From assembly GCA_009925905.1 (NCBI GenBank), contig RFPZ01000005.1, positions 1-28,869 on the forward strand: a stretch of 28,869 nucleotides of DNA. The letters run 5' to 3'. Below are positions 8,621 to 16,313 of this stretch, one piece after another. Both the position numbers and the translations under genes were made by a program. Positions within the stretch are counted from its first letter, which is position 1, and every line of letters begins with the position of its first letter. Under the pieces are notes generated by a model. That model had not been told where the DNA came from and ran no database searches. It saw only the letters and a program-made list of their open reading frames with translations. This DNA is from Candidatus Aquidulcis frankliniae. GTDB lineage: Bacteria; Chloroflexota; Limnocylindria; Limnocylindrales; Limnocylindraceae.

Positions 8621-8656
8621 TCCCTCATCCTACCCGCCCCGTCGTAGGATCTCTTC
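8621..8656. promoter_or_regulatory. mirror-symmetric divergent promoter between folE and the zincin gene
   Basis: A perfect 7-bp inverted repeat, ATCCTAC (8627-8633) and GTAGGAT (8644-8650), separated by 10 bases. Read outward on each strand it gives TAGGAT exactly 6 bases before ATG 8620 (minus) and 6 bases before GTG 8657 (plus). Both look like -10 elements of leaderless transcripts; the two -35 regions would lie in the opposite gene. Confidence 0.6.
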
Positions 8657-8995
8657 GTGGGACGCCCAGAAGAGTTTGAGCGCGTGGAGCAGTTCGCCGA
8701 GGAGGCACTGCGTGGGCTACCCGAACCCCTGCACTCCGCCGCCCAGGAGCTCCTGGTCACAGTGAGCCACGAGCCCGACGCTGACTTGTATGGCGAGTTC
8801 TACGGGTTACCGAAGGGCGCCGAAAGCGGCATCGGTGAACCCCCGCCGGAGGTAACCCTCTACGCCGCAACGTTGCTCGCTGACTTCCCCGATGCCGAAG
8901 AACTGCGGCGGGAGGTACGCCGAACGCTCATCCATGAAATTGGGCACTACCTCGGGCTGAGCGAGGAGGATCTGCACGCTCGAGGTCTGGAGTAG
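8657..8995 (+). CDS. minimal zincin-like metallopeptidase (PF06262-type)
   Basis: 112-residue cytoplasmic protein with HEIGHYLGLSEED near its C-terminus (His93, Glu94, His97 plus an acidic residue around 104-105). This is the HExxHxxGxxxE/D motif of small 'minimal' zincins. The N-terminal half contains the usual FERVEQFAEEAL helix and the EVTLYAATL strand seen in this family. Function in cells is poorly known; a peptidase or a zinc-binding protein acting on another partner are both possible. The start is GTG 8657, with TAGGAT 6 bases before it and no Shine-Dalgarno. Followed 74 bases later by trxA on the same strand. Confidence 0.85.
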   Translation: MGRPEEFERVEQFAEEALRGLPEPLHSAAQELLVTVSHEPDADLYGEFYGLPKGAESGIGEPPPEVTLYAATLLADFPDAEELRREVRRTLIHEIGHYLGLSEEDLHARGLE

Positions 8996-9011
8996 GTTCG
9001 CCGCCGCTCGC

Positions 9012-9046
9012 TATGATGGAGGTCACGGCGGAGGGAACGTTCCGCC
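9012..9046 (+). promoter_or_regulatory. trxA promoter and leader hairpin
   Basis: TATGAT (9012-9017) is a near-consensus -10. It is followed by a leader of about 45-50 bases that can fold GGCGGA (9027-9032) with TCCGCC (9041-9046); inside it GGAACGTTCC (9034-9043) is a perfect palindrome. The leader ends in AGGGGGAACC just before ATG 9070. So trxA, unlike its neighbours, has a structured leader with a Shine-Dalgarno. Confidence 0.5.
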
Positions 9047-9069
9047 ACAAGTAGAGCGCAGGGGGAACC

Positions 9070-9402
9070 ATGGCCGACATCAAGCACACCAGCGATGCAG
9101 CATTCCAGAAGGACGTCATGGAGTCGGGTCGCCCCGTCATCGTTGACTTTTGGGCGCCGTGGTGTGGTCCGTGCAAGCTGGTCGCTCCTGAGCTTGAGAA
9201 GCTCGCCGCGCAATACGACGGCAAGGTTGACATCGTTAAGGTGAACGTCGACGAGAATCCTGCCCTGCAGCAGGCATTCAACATCATGTCGATCCCAACG
9301 ATCGCCTACTTCAAGGGAGCCGGTGCCCAGCCAGTTGGCGCCGTCGGCTTCCAGACCGCAGAGCAGCTTGAGGCGCGCTTCTCGCTGAAGGAGCTCGCCT
9401 AA
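9070..9402 (+). CDS. trxA: thioredoxin
   Basis: 110-residue single-domain cytoplasmic thioredoxin, the general dithiol reductant. Active site WCGPC at residues 31-35 preceded by FWAP, cis-Pro76 in SIPT, and buried Asp26 in VDFWAP. No signal peptide. A strong AGGGGGA Shine-Dalgarno precedes ATG 9070. It lies on its own between the zincin gene and a convergent membrane-protein gene. The last part (VGAVGFQTAEQLEARF) matches the final helix of the fold. No thioredoxin reductase gene is present in the window. Confidence 0.97.
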   Translation: MADIKHTSDAAFQKDVMESGRPVIVDFWAPWCGPCKLVAPELEKLAAQYDGKVDIVKVNVDENPALQQAFNIMSIPTIAYFKGAGAQPVGAVGFQTAEQLEARFSLKELA

Positions 9403-9432
9403 CCCTTACGGCGTAGCAACGGCCGCTCGGCC

Positions 9433-10020
9433 TTAACTCTTGCTGCGCCCCTTCAGTGCCCCTGCGATCCGCGCGACGATGCCGACCAGGATCACTCCAT
9501 AGACCAAGAGGGCAAACGCCCACTTAATTGATGAGGATGTTGAGGCAATAAGCGCGGTTGACGAAGAGATCGTCCCGTCTGCAAGGTACTGGCTCGCCAC
9601 GCTGGATACGCCAACGTTCTCCAACCAATCGAAGAGAACCTGTCCAAATGGCAGCAGATTCAACATCCCGACCTTTTCCGAATACGGCTTTAGCAATACC
9701 GACACCCAAGCCACATACATCACTCCGTAGATCACGCCATAGAGCGAGTCCCACACCTGATTGAAGGTGATGTACGCAGAAATCTGTTGAACAGAACGCT
9801 CTTCAAAGAAGGCCAGAATCTCTGCCTGACCAAAGCCCAGCGAGGTTCCTAGCGACTTAACAGTGCTGTTCGCAACTTCAAACGCCTTCCCCTGTCCACT
9901 TAGAACGAGGAGCGTATAGCTGGCAAAGGCGGCGGTGGCGACCAACGCGGTAACCAGGGTTGACTTCGCGTAGAAAAACTCCGACGCGCGACGTAGGAGC
10001 CCAGACTTGCTAGACGTCAT
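9433..10020 (-). CDS. hypothetical multi-pass membrane protein
   Basis: 195 residues with no family recognised. Hydrophobic segments lie at about 20-40, 93-112 and 167-188, with a weaker one around 120-133. The ends are basic (KSGLLRR at the start and RIAGALKGRSKS at the end). It is noticeably less GC-rich than the neighbouring genes, which may mean an accessory or surface-exposed role. An AAAGG Shine-Dalgarno-like stretch lies about 8 bases before ATG 10020. It is 22 bases downstream of the lipoprotein gene on the same strand and is probably the last gene of the DUF4032-DnaJ-lipoprotein unit. It converges on trxA with 30 bases between stops. Confidence 0.7.
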   Translation of the reverse strand: MTSSKSGLLRRASEFFYAKSTLVTALVATAAFASYTLLVLSGQGKAFEVANSTVKSLGTSLGFGQAEILAFFEERSVQQISAYITFNQVWDSLYGVIYGVMYVAWVSVLLKPYSEKVGMLNLLPFGQVLFDWLENVGVSSVASQYLADGTISSSTALIASTSSSIKWAFALLVYGVILVGIVARIAGALKGRSKS

Positions 10021-10042
10021 TGTATCGACCTTTCTTTCTCAC

Positions 10043-10633
10043 TTATTTCAACGCCGCCGCATATGCGGCGAGACGTTCGGCAATGAGTGCGTTCGAGATA
10101 TCCGACGCGATAAGCGCGCGCACGCGATCCGCTTCGCCCGTATCAAAGAGCGTGATCACCTGACGATGATCACCATTCAGGAGCGTGAACTGCTTCCCTG
10201 GCCAGTTACCAACCTTGATGTCGACGATCTTCAGCCCTTGTGTCTTGCGGCCACCGCGCGCACCACGCTCAAAGGCATAGGCAAGATTGTCGAGGGTGAG
10301 CCCAGTCGCTGAGTAGACCACGAGCGAGTAGCCCGTCTTTCCTGGCAGCTCGAAGATCGCGCCAGCAGAGCGCAGCTCGCGGATCCCAGCGCCCCAGAGT
10401 GGGCCGAGGCGCAGCTGCGAACACTCACGTCCGGAATCGACCGTGACTGGAGTTGCATCCCAACCTGCGACCGGGAGTGCCGCTTCAAGGGCGGTGTCGA
10501 AACCTTCGGCACGCTGCTGATCGATTGTCTCGTTGCACGGAAGGGAGCCGTCGGGGGGCGTCGTTGGCGCGCAGGCACCCGCTGCAACCGCGAGAAGAAG
10601 TGCTGCAAGAACCGTTCGCATAAGTAGCATCAT
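10043..10633 (-). CDS. hypothetical lipoprotein
   Basis: 196 residues. A short signal peptide ends in a plausible lipobox (VAAGAC), making Cys20 the lipidated residue of the exported protein. The mature part has two more Cys (in LPCNETI and RECSQL), probably a disulfide, and no recognised domain. Two ATG codons stand at 10633 and 10630 and another at 10621; GGAG about 8 bases before 10633 favours the first. The start is 5 bases after the stop of the J-domain protein, so it is co-translated with it. A role at the cell envelope is all that can be inferred. Confidence 0.7.
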   Translation of the reverse strand: MMLLMRTVLAALLLAVAAGACAPTTPPDGSLPCNETIDQQRAEGFDTALEAALPVAGWDATPVTVDSGRECSQLRLGPLWGAGIRELRSAGAIFELPGKTGYSLVVYSATGLTLDNLAYAFERGARGGRKTQGLKIVDIKVGNWPGKQFTLLNGDHRQVITLFDTGEADRVRALIASDISNALIAERLAAYAAALK

Positions 10634-10638
10634 GACGC

Positions 10639-11349
10639 CTACTCCAACTCTCTGTTCGGGTCGAAGAGCGGCGCCGTAGGTCGCCTCGTACTGCCTCGTG
10701 GGGGATGCGGTGCGCCACGCTCTTCCAGATCATCGAGCACCACATTCGCCGCGCGCACCAGCTCCTGATCGCGGCGCACGTTATCGGCGCACCAGACGAG
10801 ATAACCGGGGTCGCGCTTCGCGACGTCGCCCACCGTTGCGCCTTCGTAACGCCCGAAGGCGAACACGGTTGCGCTGGCTTCGCTCAGTGTTGGGCGGCGA
10901 TAGTCAGGAGGGAGCGGTGCAAAGCTGCGCTCCACGGGGCCCGCCGGAGAACCTGGGAGCGGGCCAACGGGTCCGCGCGGCGCTCGCGGTGCCCATGGCT
11001 GCTCTGGTCGCCAGTTGATTGGCGCTGGGCGGCTGGTGCGCGCATTCGCCGCGGGGGCTGCATCAACGACTACGCTCGCCGTCACGGGGCGATCAGGCTT
11101 ATGTCCGCCTTTTACTGGCACCTCGGCCGCTGCAACCCCATCAACGGCCCACGCCTCAGCAAGGAGTGCTTCGGCGGCGGCATTGATGAGCGCCATCTCG
11201 CGCGTTGCCGCATCGGCGCTCTTTTGATCGCCCATAAATCGATCAGGGTGATGCTCGCGCGCAAGCTGTCGACGCGCGGCACGAATCTCATCGGCGGTCG
11301 CGCCACGTGCGACTCCGAGCACCTCGTGTGGCGTGCGGCGTCGCGTCAT
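10639..11349 (-). CDS. J-domain protein with a distinct C-terminal domain
   Basis: 236 residues. An N-terminal J domain (about 5-70) contains the DnaK-stimulating motif HPD at 34-36 in LAREHHPDRF. A Pro/Arg-rich linker (about 95-155) follows. A compact C-terminal segment (about 160-207, FAFGRYEGATVGDVAKRDPGY, then LVWCADN) resembles the 'FGKYKG...DPxYLxW' domain found in some exonuclease-like proteins. It has no Gly/Phe region or zinc fingers, so it is not DnaJ itself but a specialised co-chaperone. The ATG overlaps the DUF4032 stop (ATGA), so the kinase-like protein and this one are made together. The client is unknown. Confidence 0.85.
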   Translation of the reverse strand: MTRRRTPHEVLGVARGATADEIRAARRQLAREHHPDRFMGDQKSADAATREMALINAAAEALLAEAWAVDGVAAAEVPVKGGHKPDRPVTASVVVDAAPAANARTSRPAPINWRPEQPWAPRAPRGPVGPLPGSPAGPVERSFAPLPPDYRRPTLSEASATVFAFGRYEGATVGDVAKRDPGYLVWCADNVRRDQELVRAANVVLDDLEERGAPHPPRGSTRRPTAPLFDPNRELE

Positions 11350-12644
11350 CGCGAGGCGTCCTCATCGGCTGCGCTCACCGCGGCTGAGACGAGCGCATCT
11401 TCGGCGGAGATCGAATCCGCGTTACCACCGACAACACGAGCGCTCTCTGGAGCAGGGGCGCCGAGGCTGATGTAGTCAGTGATGGCCGCATCCAGGCCCA
11501 CGTCGGCTCCGGCACGCTCGGAGAGGATCCACTTGTGCTCCAGCGCATCGCAGTAGGCCTGTAGAGCGTCGCGACCTGCGGCCAGGTGTGGGCGCAGGCG
11601 GACGAGTGTTGGCTCGAGCACCTCAGCGCGCCAGCGCGCCGCCACGAGACCCGTGGCGAGTCGCTCACCGCTCTGCACTTGCAGCCAAACCCCGTACTCG
11701 TGCAGATCATTCAACAAGAGCTGCGCCTGCCCCTCGAGCGCGTCGACGCCGGTGAGGCGAAGGAGTTGCTCGGCGTGGAAGCGACGTGAGGCTATTGCCA
11801 GCGAGACGCGCATCCCCTCACCACTCATCACATCGAGGCTCAACTCTTCCACAGCGAAGCCGAGTGCATTCAGATCGCGAATGCGGGTAGCGACGGCACG
11901 ACGATCGTTGGCGCTGGCAACGAACGGGAGGTGTAGCTGGGCCCAGAGCGCGCTGTAGCGATCGCGCAGCGCGGCTGAGGCGCGCACCGCCGCATCGGTA
12001 TCAACTTCACTACCGCCCAGGGCGGCGGCGGCATCGGCGAGGCCGAAGGCGACGTTCTCCACCAGGATGTCGAGGTCGTGCTGGCGCTGCCCATCACTGA
12101 GCCGCTCCTGATACTCGGCCGTCTCAGCGTCGACGAGGTAGGCCTGCAGTCGGTTTCCGTCCCGCTTCAAGAGCGCGTTCGCCAGTGAGCCGTCGCCCCA
12201 CCAAACGCCATGACGGTGTAAGTCGACGAGCAAAACGGCCAGCGCATCGAGGAGTCGCCCAGAGAACTGGCCAGACGTTGCGGCACCGGGGGTGCTGAGG
12301 AGTCGTCGATACTGAATGCTCCCGCGCAGGTATTCGGTGATGATGAAGCCCTCGCCATCACCGCGGTCAACGGCGCCGACCGGGGTCACGGCTGGCATCC
12401 CCGCCGACTCAAGGCGGCGCAGGATGGCGAACTCGCGCTCGACCAGTGGCGCTGGGAGCTCTTTGATAGCCAGGAGTCGCCCAGCCACGCGCACAAAGCG
12501 CACCAAGTGACGTGACGGCCCCACTTCGAGTGGCACCAACTCCACCTCGGGGCTGGACCAGTCGCGTAGCGGCTTCGCCCATGGGAGCGACATTAGCGCC
12601 GGTTCTGGGCTGCGTAGCGTGACGTGTGGGGCGATTACAGACAT
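11346..12644 (-). CDS. DUF4032 protein with kinase-like N-terminal domain
   Basis: 432 residues. The N-terminal half looks like a lipopolysaccharide-kinase/eukaryotic-type kinase fold: Lys61 in LLAIKEL, Glu71 in the following helix, catalytic-loop Asp151 and Asn156 in WWGDGSLAN, and metal-binding Asp172 in YLVDAETAEY. The C-terminal half (about 225-400) corresponds to DUF4032, with LEHKWILSERAGADVG near its end. Substrate unknown; a small-molecule or protein kinase is plausible. ATG 12644 is chosen over the in-frame TTG at 12653 because TACACT, a -10-like hexamer, lies 8 bases before it and would place the TTG upstream of the transcript start. First gene of a four-gene unit with the J-domain protein, lipoprotein and membrane protein. 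Confidence 0.8.
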   Translation of the reverse strand: MSVIAPHVTLRSPEPALMSLPWAKPLRDWSSPEVELVPLEVGPSRHLVRFVRVAGRLLAIKELPAPLVEREFAILRRLESAGMPAVTPVGAVDRGDGEGFIITEYLRGSIQYRRLLSTPGAATSGQFSGRLLDALAVLLVDLHRHGVWWGDGSLANALLKRDGNRLQAYLVDAETAEYQERLSDGQRQHDLDILVENVAFGLADAAAALGGSEVDTDAAVRASAALRDRYSALWAQLHLPFVASANDRRAVATRIRDLNALGFAVEELSLDVMSGEGMRVSLAIASRRFHAEQLLRLTGVDALEGQAQLLLNDLHEYGVWLQVQSGERLATGLVAARWRAEVLEPTLVRLRPHLAAGRDALQAYCDALEHKWILSERAGADVGLDAAITDYISLGAPAPESARVVGGNADSISAEDALVSAAVSAADEDASR

Positions 12645-12697
12645 AGAGACCAAGTGTAGCCCCCTCCCCTACGATGAGGGAGAACGAAGGAGGCTCC
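12645..12697. promoter_or_regulatory. divergent promoter region, DUF4032 gene and prenyltransferase
   Basis: On the minus strand TACACT (12653-12658) stands 8 bases before ATG 12644. On the plus strand TACGAT (12670-12675) stands 22 bases before ATG 12698, leaving room for a short leader with the strong Shine-Dalgarno AAGGAGG (12687-12693). The two directions thus use different start logic. Confidence 0.5.
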
Positions 12698-13383
12698 ATG
12701 CGCAACCTATTGAAGGCAATTGAGATCTCGCGACCTCTGCTCTGGCTGAACACGTCAATGCCGCTGCTCTGGGGTGCGATTGGGTTGCGCGGCGAACTTG
12801 TTGCGAGTGACGTGGTCCTCTTCGCCTTCTTCCTCTTTCCGTACAACTACTTCTTGCACGCGCCGAATGACTACTTCGACTTTGAAACGGATGCGCGCAA
12901 TCCGCGCGACTACACGCAGCCGGTAGCCCAAACCTGATTGATACGCCGGTGCTCGTCTTTGCCGCCTGGGGGATCGGCGCACATGCGCTCACCACCATCA
13001 CCGATCGCGATGAAGACGCCGCCGCTGGCGTGCGCACCATCGCCGTACTGCTTGGCCGACGCAATACTGCGCTCTTCGCCGCCGCCTGGTTCGCGCTGGT
13101 TGGATTCGGCGTCGCCACCGTCACCGCAACGCCTGCAGCGGCGCTGCTCGCCCTCCCCTACCTCGCCCTCTGCTTCATCGGCCGCGATGCCCGCGGTGAG
13201 GCGGGGCGCCGCCTCTATCGCCTCTTCCTGATTGCGAACGTGGCGCTTGGTGCATCGATCACCATGCTGGTCTTGCTGAGCGTCAGCGTTGATGCGGCGA
13301 TCCCTGCCGGCATCCTCGCCATGGCTGGCACCGCGATCGCCCTCGGCGTCTCGGTCGGCCGCGCCGTTCTACAGCGCCGATGA
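12698..13383 (+). pseudogene. UbiA-family carotenoid prenyltransferase, internal deletion and frameshift
   Basis: Two reading frames together form a UbiA-type integral-membrane prenyltransferase. The first (12698-12937, strong AAGGAGG before ATG 12698) carries the N-terminal helices and the first Asp-rich motif NDYFDFETDARNPRD. It stops at TGA 12935-12937 after an unconvincing tail. The second, open from before 12907 to TGA 13381-13383, carries AAWGIGAHALTTITDRDED with the second Asp-rich motif, then the C-terminal helices. Relatives such as lycopene elongases are about 280-300 residues and have some 60-70 residues, including the YSxPP region, between these parts; these are missing. The order UbiA-CrtI resembles C50 carotenoid (elongase plus desaturase) operons. 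The last codons overlap the crtI ATG (ATGA). As it stands the product should be inactive, unless the break is an assembly fault. Confidence 0.8.
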
Positions 13384-14957
13384 ACGTCGCGCCAAAGCGC
13401 GTCGTTGTCGTTGGCGCCGGACTCGCCGGTCTTGCCACCGCCATTCGCCTCGCCGCCGAAGGGGTGCAGGTCACCGTAGTGGAGCGCGGCACGCGACCTG
13501 GCGGCAAGATGGGCCGCCGTGAAATTGGTCCATATCGCTGGGATAGCGGTCCAACGATCTTCACCCTCCCCGAACTTTTCGATCAGCTCTGGAGCGCCGC
13601 TGGCGCAAAGCGCAGCGACGATCTGACACTTCTCAAAGTAGAACCGGCATCGCGCACCTTCTTCGCCGACGGCAGTGTGCTCGAAACGTCGAGCGACCTT
13701 GCCAAACTCGCCGCAAGTTTCGGTGCACTCGATCCGCGCGATGCGGCGGGGATCCCCGCCTTCATGCGCCGCGGCGAGAAGCTCTGGCGCGAACTTGATC
13801 AGACCTTCTTCCGTCAGTCGCTCAGCCCACTCAGTCTGTTGGCACCAATGTCGTGGCTCGCGGGGATTCGCCTTGATGCCGCAACGCCGTATAGCCGCCG
13901 CATCAACAGCACCTTCCATGACGAGCGCATTCGCCACGTGATGCGATACAAGTCCATCTACCTGGGCTCAACGCCCCAGAGCGTGCCGGGCGCATTCCTT
14001 TCGATTCCGTACATCGAGGCGAAGTTCGGCACCTGGCATCCGCAGGGGGGCATGCACGAAGCACCGCTCGCCATGGAGCGGCTCGCCCGTCGCCTCGGCG
14101 TGGAGTTCCGCTACGGCACCGACGCGATCGGCAGCATCATCAGCAAGAAGCGAATCAGCGCAGTCCGCGTCGCGCCGCGCAGCGACACGCGCGCGCTCAG
14201 CAGCGGCCCCGCCGCACCGAACCAGCCGGGCGAGGAGCGACTCGAGGCCGATGCGGTGCTCTTCAACGCCGACATCGTGCACGCCCATCGCGACCTGATC
14301 GGCGACGAGCACCTGGGCCTCATCAGCCGCCGCCGCTTCAAGCACTTCACCCCGTCGTCGAGCGCGTACATCCTGCACCTGGGGGTCAAGCGCACTTTCC
14401 CCGATCTCGCCCATCACACCGTCTGGCACCCCGAGAACCCGAACGAGGAGCTCGATCGCATCATTGATTCACCGGTGCCGAGCGGCGACCCAACGCTCTA
14501 CATCCAGCACGTTGCCGCCACCGACCCAACCGCCAAGCTCGACGACCGCAGCGCCATCTACGTGCTGACCCCAGTGCCACCGCTCAAGGATCGCAACTGG
14601 TGGGTAGAGCATCGCAACGAGTACCGCGCCGCCACGATTAAGCGCGTCTGCGAGCGCACCGGCCTGAAGCCCGAAGAGATCGAAGAGGTCGCCGATTGGA
14701 CGCCGCTCGAATTCGAGAACGAGCAGCGCTGCCACGACGGCTCCATCTTTGCCCTCGCCGCGAGCTTCTTCCAGAGCGCGTATTTCCGCCCAGCGAATCG
14801 CTCCAGCGACCTACGCAATGCCTACTTCGCCGGCGGCGGCACGCAGCCAGGCGGCGGCATTCCGCTGGTCATGCTCTCGGGCTACATCGCCAGCCGCCAG
14901 ATCCTGCGCGATCTTGGGTACACCTTGCCGCCAAGTGAGGCGGGACACATCGCCTAG
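13380..14957 (+). CDS. crtI: CrtI-type carotenoid desaturase (phytoene desaturase family)
   Basis: 525-residue FAD-dependent membrane-associated desaturase. The N-terminal dinucleotide motif is GAGLAG (12-17) with the downstream ERGTRPGGKMG typical of the family. The C-terminal signature FAGGGTQPGGGIP (483-495) is the carotenoid-desaturase hallmark. SGPTIFTLPELFDQL near residue 57 also fits. A hydrophilic insertion around 270-288 lengthens it slightly over the usual 490-510. It may desaturate phytoene or act as a 3,4-desaturase or C50-type enzyme; the adjacent prenyltransferase hints at the latter. The start ATG overlaps the upstream stop, so translation is coupled even though the upstream gene is broken. 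It is followed by a strong bidirectional terminator. Confidence 0.88.
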   Translation: MNVAPKRVVVVGAGLAGLATAIRLAAEGVQVTVVERGTRPGGKMGRREIGPYRWDSGPTIFTLPELFDQLWSAAGAKRSDDLTLLKVEPASRTFFADGSVLETSSDLAKLAASFGALDPRDAAGIPAFMRRGEKLWRELDQTFFRQSLSPLSLLAPMSWLAGIRLDAATPYSRRINSTFHDERIRHVMRYKSIYLGSTPQSVPGAFLSIPYIEAKFGTWHPQGGMHEAPLAMERLARRLGVEFRYGTDAIGSIISKKRISAVRVAPRSDTRALSSGPAAPNQPGEERLEADAVLFNADIVHAHRDLIGDEHLGLISRRRFKHFTPSSSAYILHLGVKRTFPDLAHHTVWHPENPNEELDRIIDSPVPSGDPTLYIQHVAATDPTAKLDDRSAIYVLTPVPPLKDRNWWVEHRNEYRAATIKRVCERTGLKPEEIEEVADWTPLEFENEQRCHDGSIFALAASFFQSAYFRPANRSSDLRNAYFAGGGTQPGGGIPLVMLSGYIASRQILRDLGYTLPPSEAGHIA

Positions 14958-14974
14958 CTCTCGTACCCAACAAA

Positions 14975-15006
14975 AGAGAGCCGACCCCCGAAGGGGCCGG
15001 CTCTCT
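14975..15006. terminator. bidirectional terminator between crtI and the purine permease
   Basis: A 9-bp stem AGAGAGCCG/CGGCTCTCT with an A-C mismatch, then CCCC/GGGG closing a CGAA tetraloop. On the minus strand it is followed by TTTTGTTGG, a proper U-tract for the permease transcript; on the plus strand it ends crtI with a weaker tail. It lies in the 76-base gap between two convergent genes. Confidence 0.85.
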
Positions 15007-15033
15007 CCTCATCCACGAGGGTGAACGCTTGAC

Positions 15034-16313
15034 TCAGACGGCAATGATGCCGAGCTTCACCAAGAAGTACACAACGAATGCGGCGACCGAGACCCAGAAG
15101 AGGGGCTTCACGTCGCGAGCCTTCCCTGACGTCACCTTCAAGATGGCGTAGGTCAGGAATCCAACACCGATACCGTCGGTGATCGAGTACGAGAGCGGCA
15201 TAACGATCAACGTTGCGAGCACTGGGAAGCCGTCGACGGCGTCCTTCCACTGCACATCGCGAATCGCCTCAAACATGAGGTAGCCAATGATCACGAGCGC
15301 AGGTGCCGTCGCCGCAGCAGGAACGATCCCTGCAATTGGAGAGAGCAGCACTGCGGCAAGGAAGAGGAGCCCCGTCACCACGCTGGTGAGACCGGTGCGA
15401 CCACCCTCCTTGATGCCGGCGGCCGACTCGATGTACGTGGTGTTGGAGGAGACGCCCAGTGCGCCACCAGCCATCGCCGCGATCGAGTCAACAAGCAGCA
15501 CGCGATTTGCCCCTGGCAGCTCACCCTTGCTGTTCAAGAGTCCGGCGCGTGCGCCGAGGCCAACCATCGTGCCGGCCGTGTCAAAGAAGTCGCTCAGCAT
15601 GATCGAGAAGACGGCGAGGGCAATCGCGAGGAAGCCTGCACCGCTCGACCAGACGCTGAACATTGAGCCGAATGCCTGACCGATACCAACAAAGTTGGAT
15701 GCATCAAGCGGGCTGACAAAGCTTGTTGGAATCTTGGACACGCCAAGCACAAGCGCAACAGCCGTACCGACTGCGATCGAGACCAAGATGCCGCCAGGTC
15801 GGCGGATCAGGGCGAGCGCGGTCAGAAGGCCGGCTCCGAAGATTGCCAAGGTTGGCAAATCCGCCTGCGCGATTTCGAGACCCGCAAAGCCCTTCCCTGA
15901 GAAGAGTCCGAGCGGCACGGTATCTGCGAATGACTTCACGATCACGTTAGCCTCAAAGAGGCCGATCAACAGCAGGAAGAGTCCGATACCAACGGCAATC
16001 GCACGCTTCAGGTTGAGCGGGATCGCCTCGAGGATCGCCTTGCGGAATCCGGTGAGCATCAAGATCGTAATGAAGATGCCCTCCCAGACGATGACCGCCA
16101 TCGCCTCGGACCAGGAAAGCTTCAGCGTGCTAACAAGGGTGTACGCGACCACCGCATTTAGTCCCATCCCTGCAGCGAGGGCGAACGGATAGTTCGACAC
16201 AACACCCATGAGGATTGTGAGCAGGCCAGCGCCCAGCGCGGTGACGGCGGCAATTGCTGCAGCACTTGGTGCCGCTTCTTGAGCTGGAAGTACGAGGCAA
16301 TCGTTGCCATGGT
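15034..16313 (-). pseudogene. AzgA/NCS2-type purine permease with 5' frameshift and deletion
   Basis: Most of an adenine/guanine/hypoxanthine permease. The open frame from 15034 to at least 16209 (391 residues from its first ATG) includes ALAAGMGLNAVVAYT, FSIMLSDFFDTAGTMVGLG and SSNTTYIESAAGI, all characteristic of the AzgA branch. That frame continues upstream in the same register (SAAAIAAVTALGAGL) to about 16275. The expected start is in another frame: GGAGGAAACC then ATG 16313, giving MATIASYFQLKKR, the usual amphipathic N-terminus. Between LKKR and SAAAIAAV relatives have about 30-45 residues (the GT...EVLAGLTTFLTMAYI helix), absent here. So about 100-130 bp appear lost, with a frame change. 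If translated from 16209 the protein would lack its first helix. The surviving sequence looks under normal constraint, so a very recent event or an assembly fault is likely. Confidence 0.8.
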
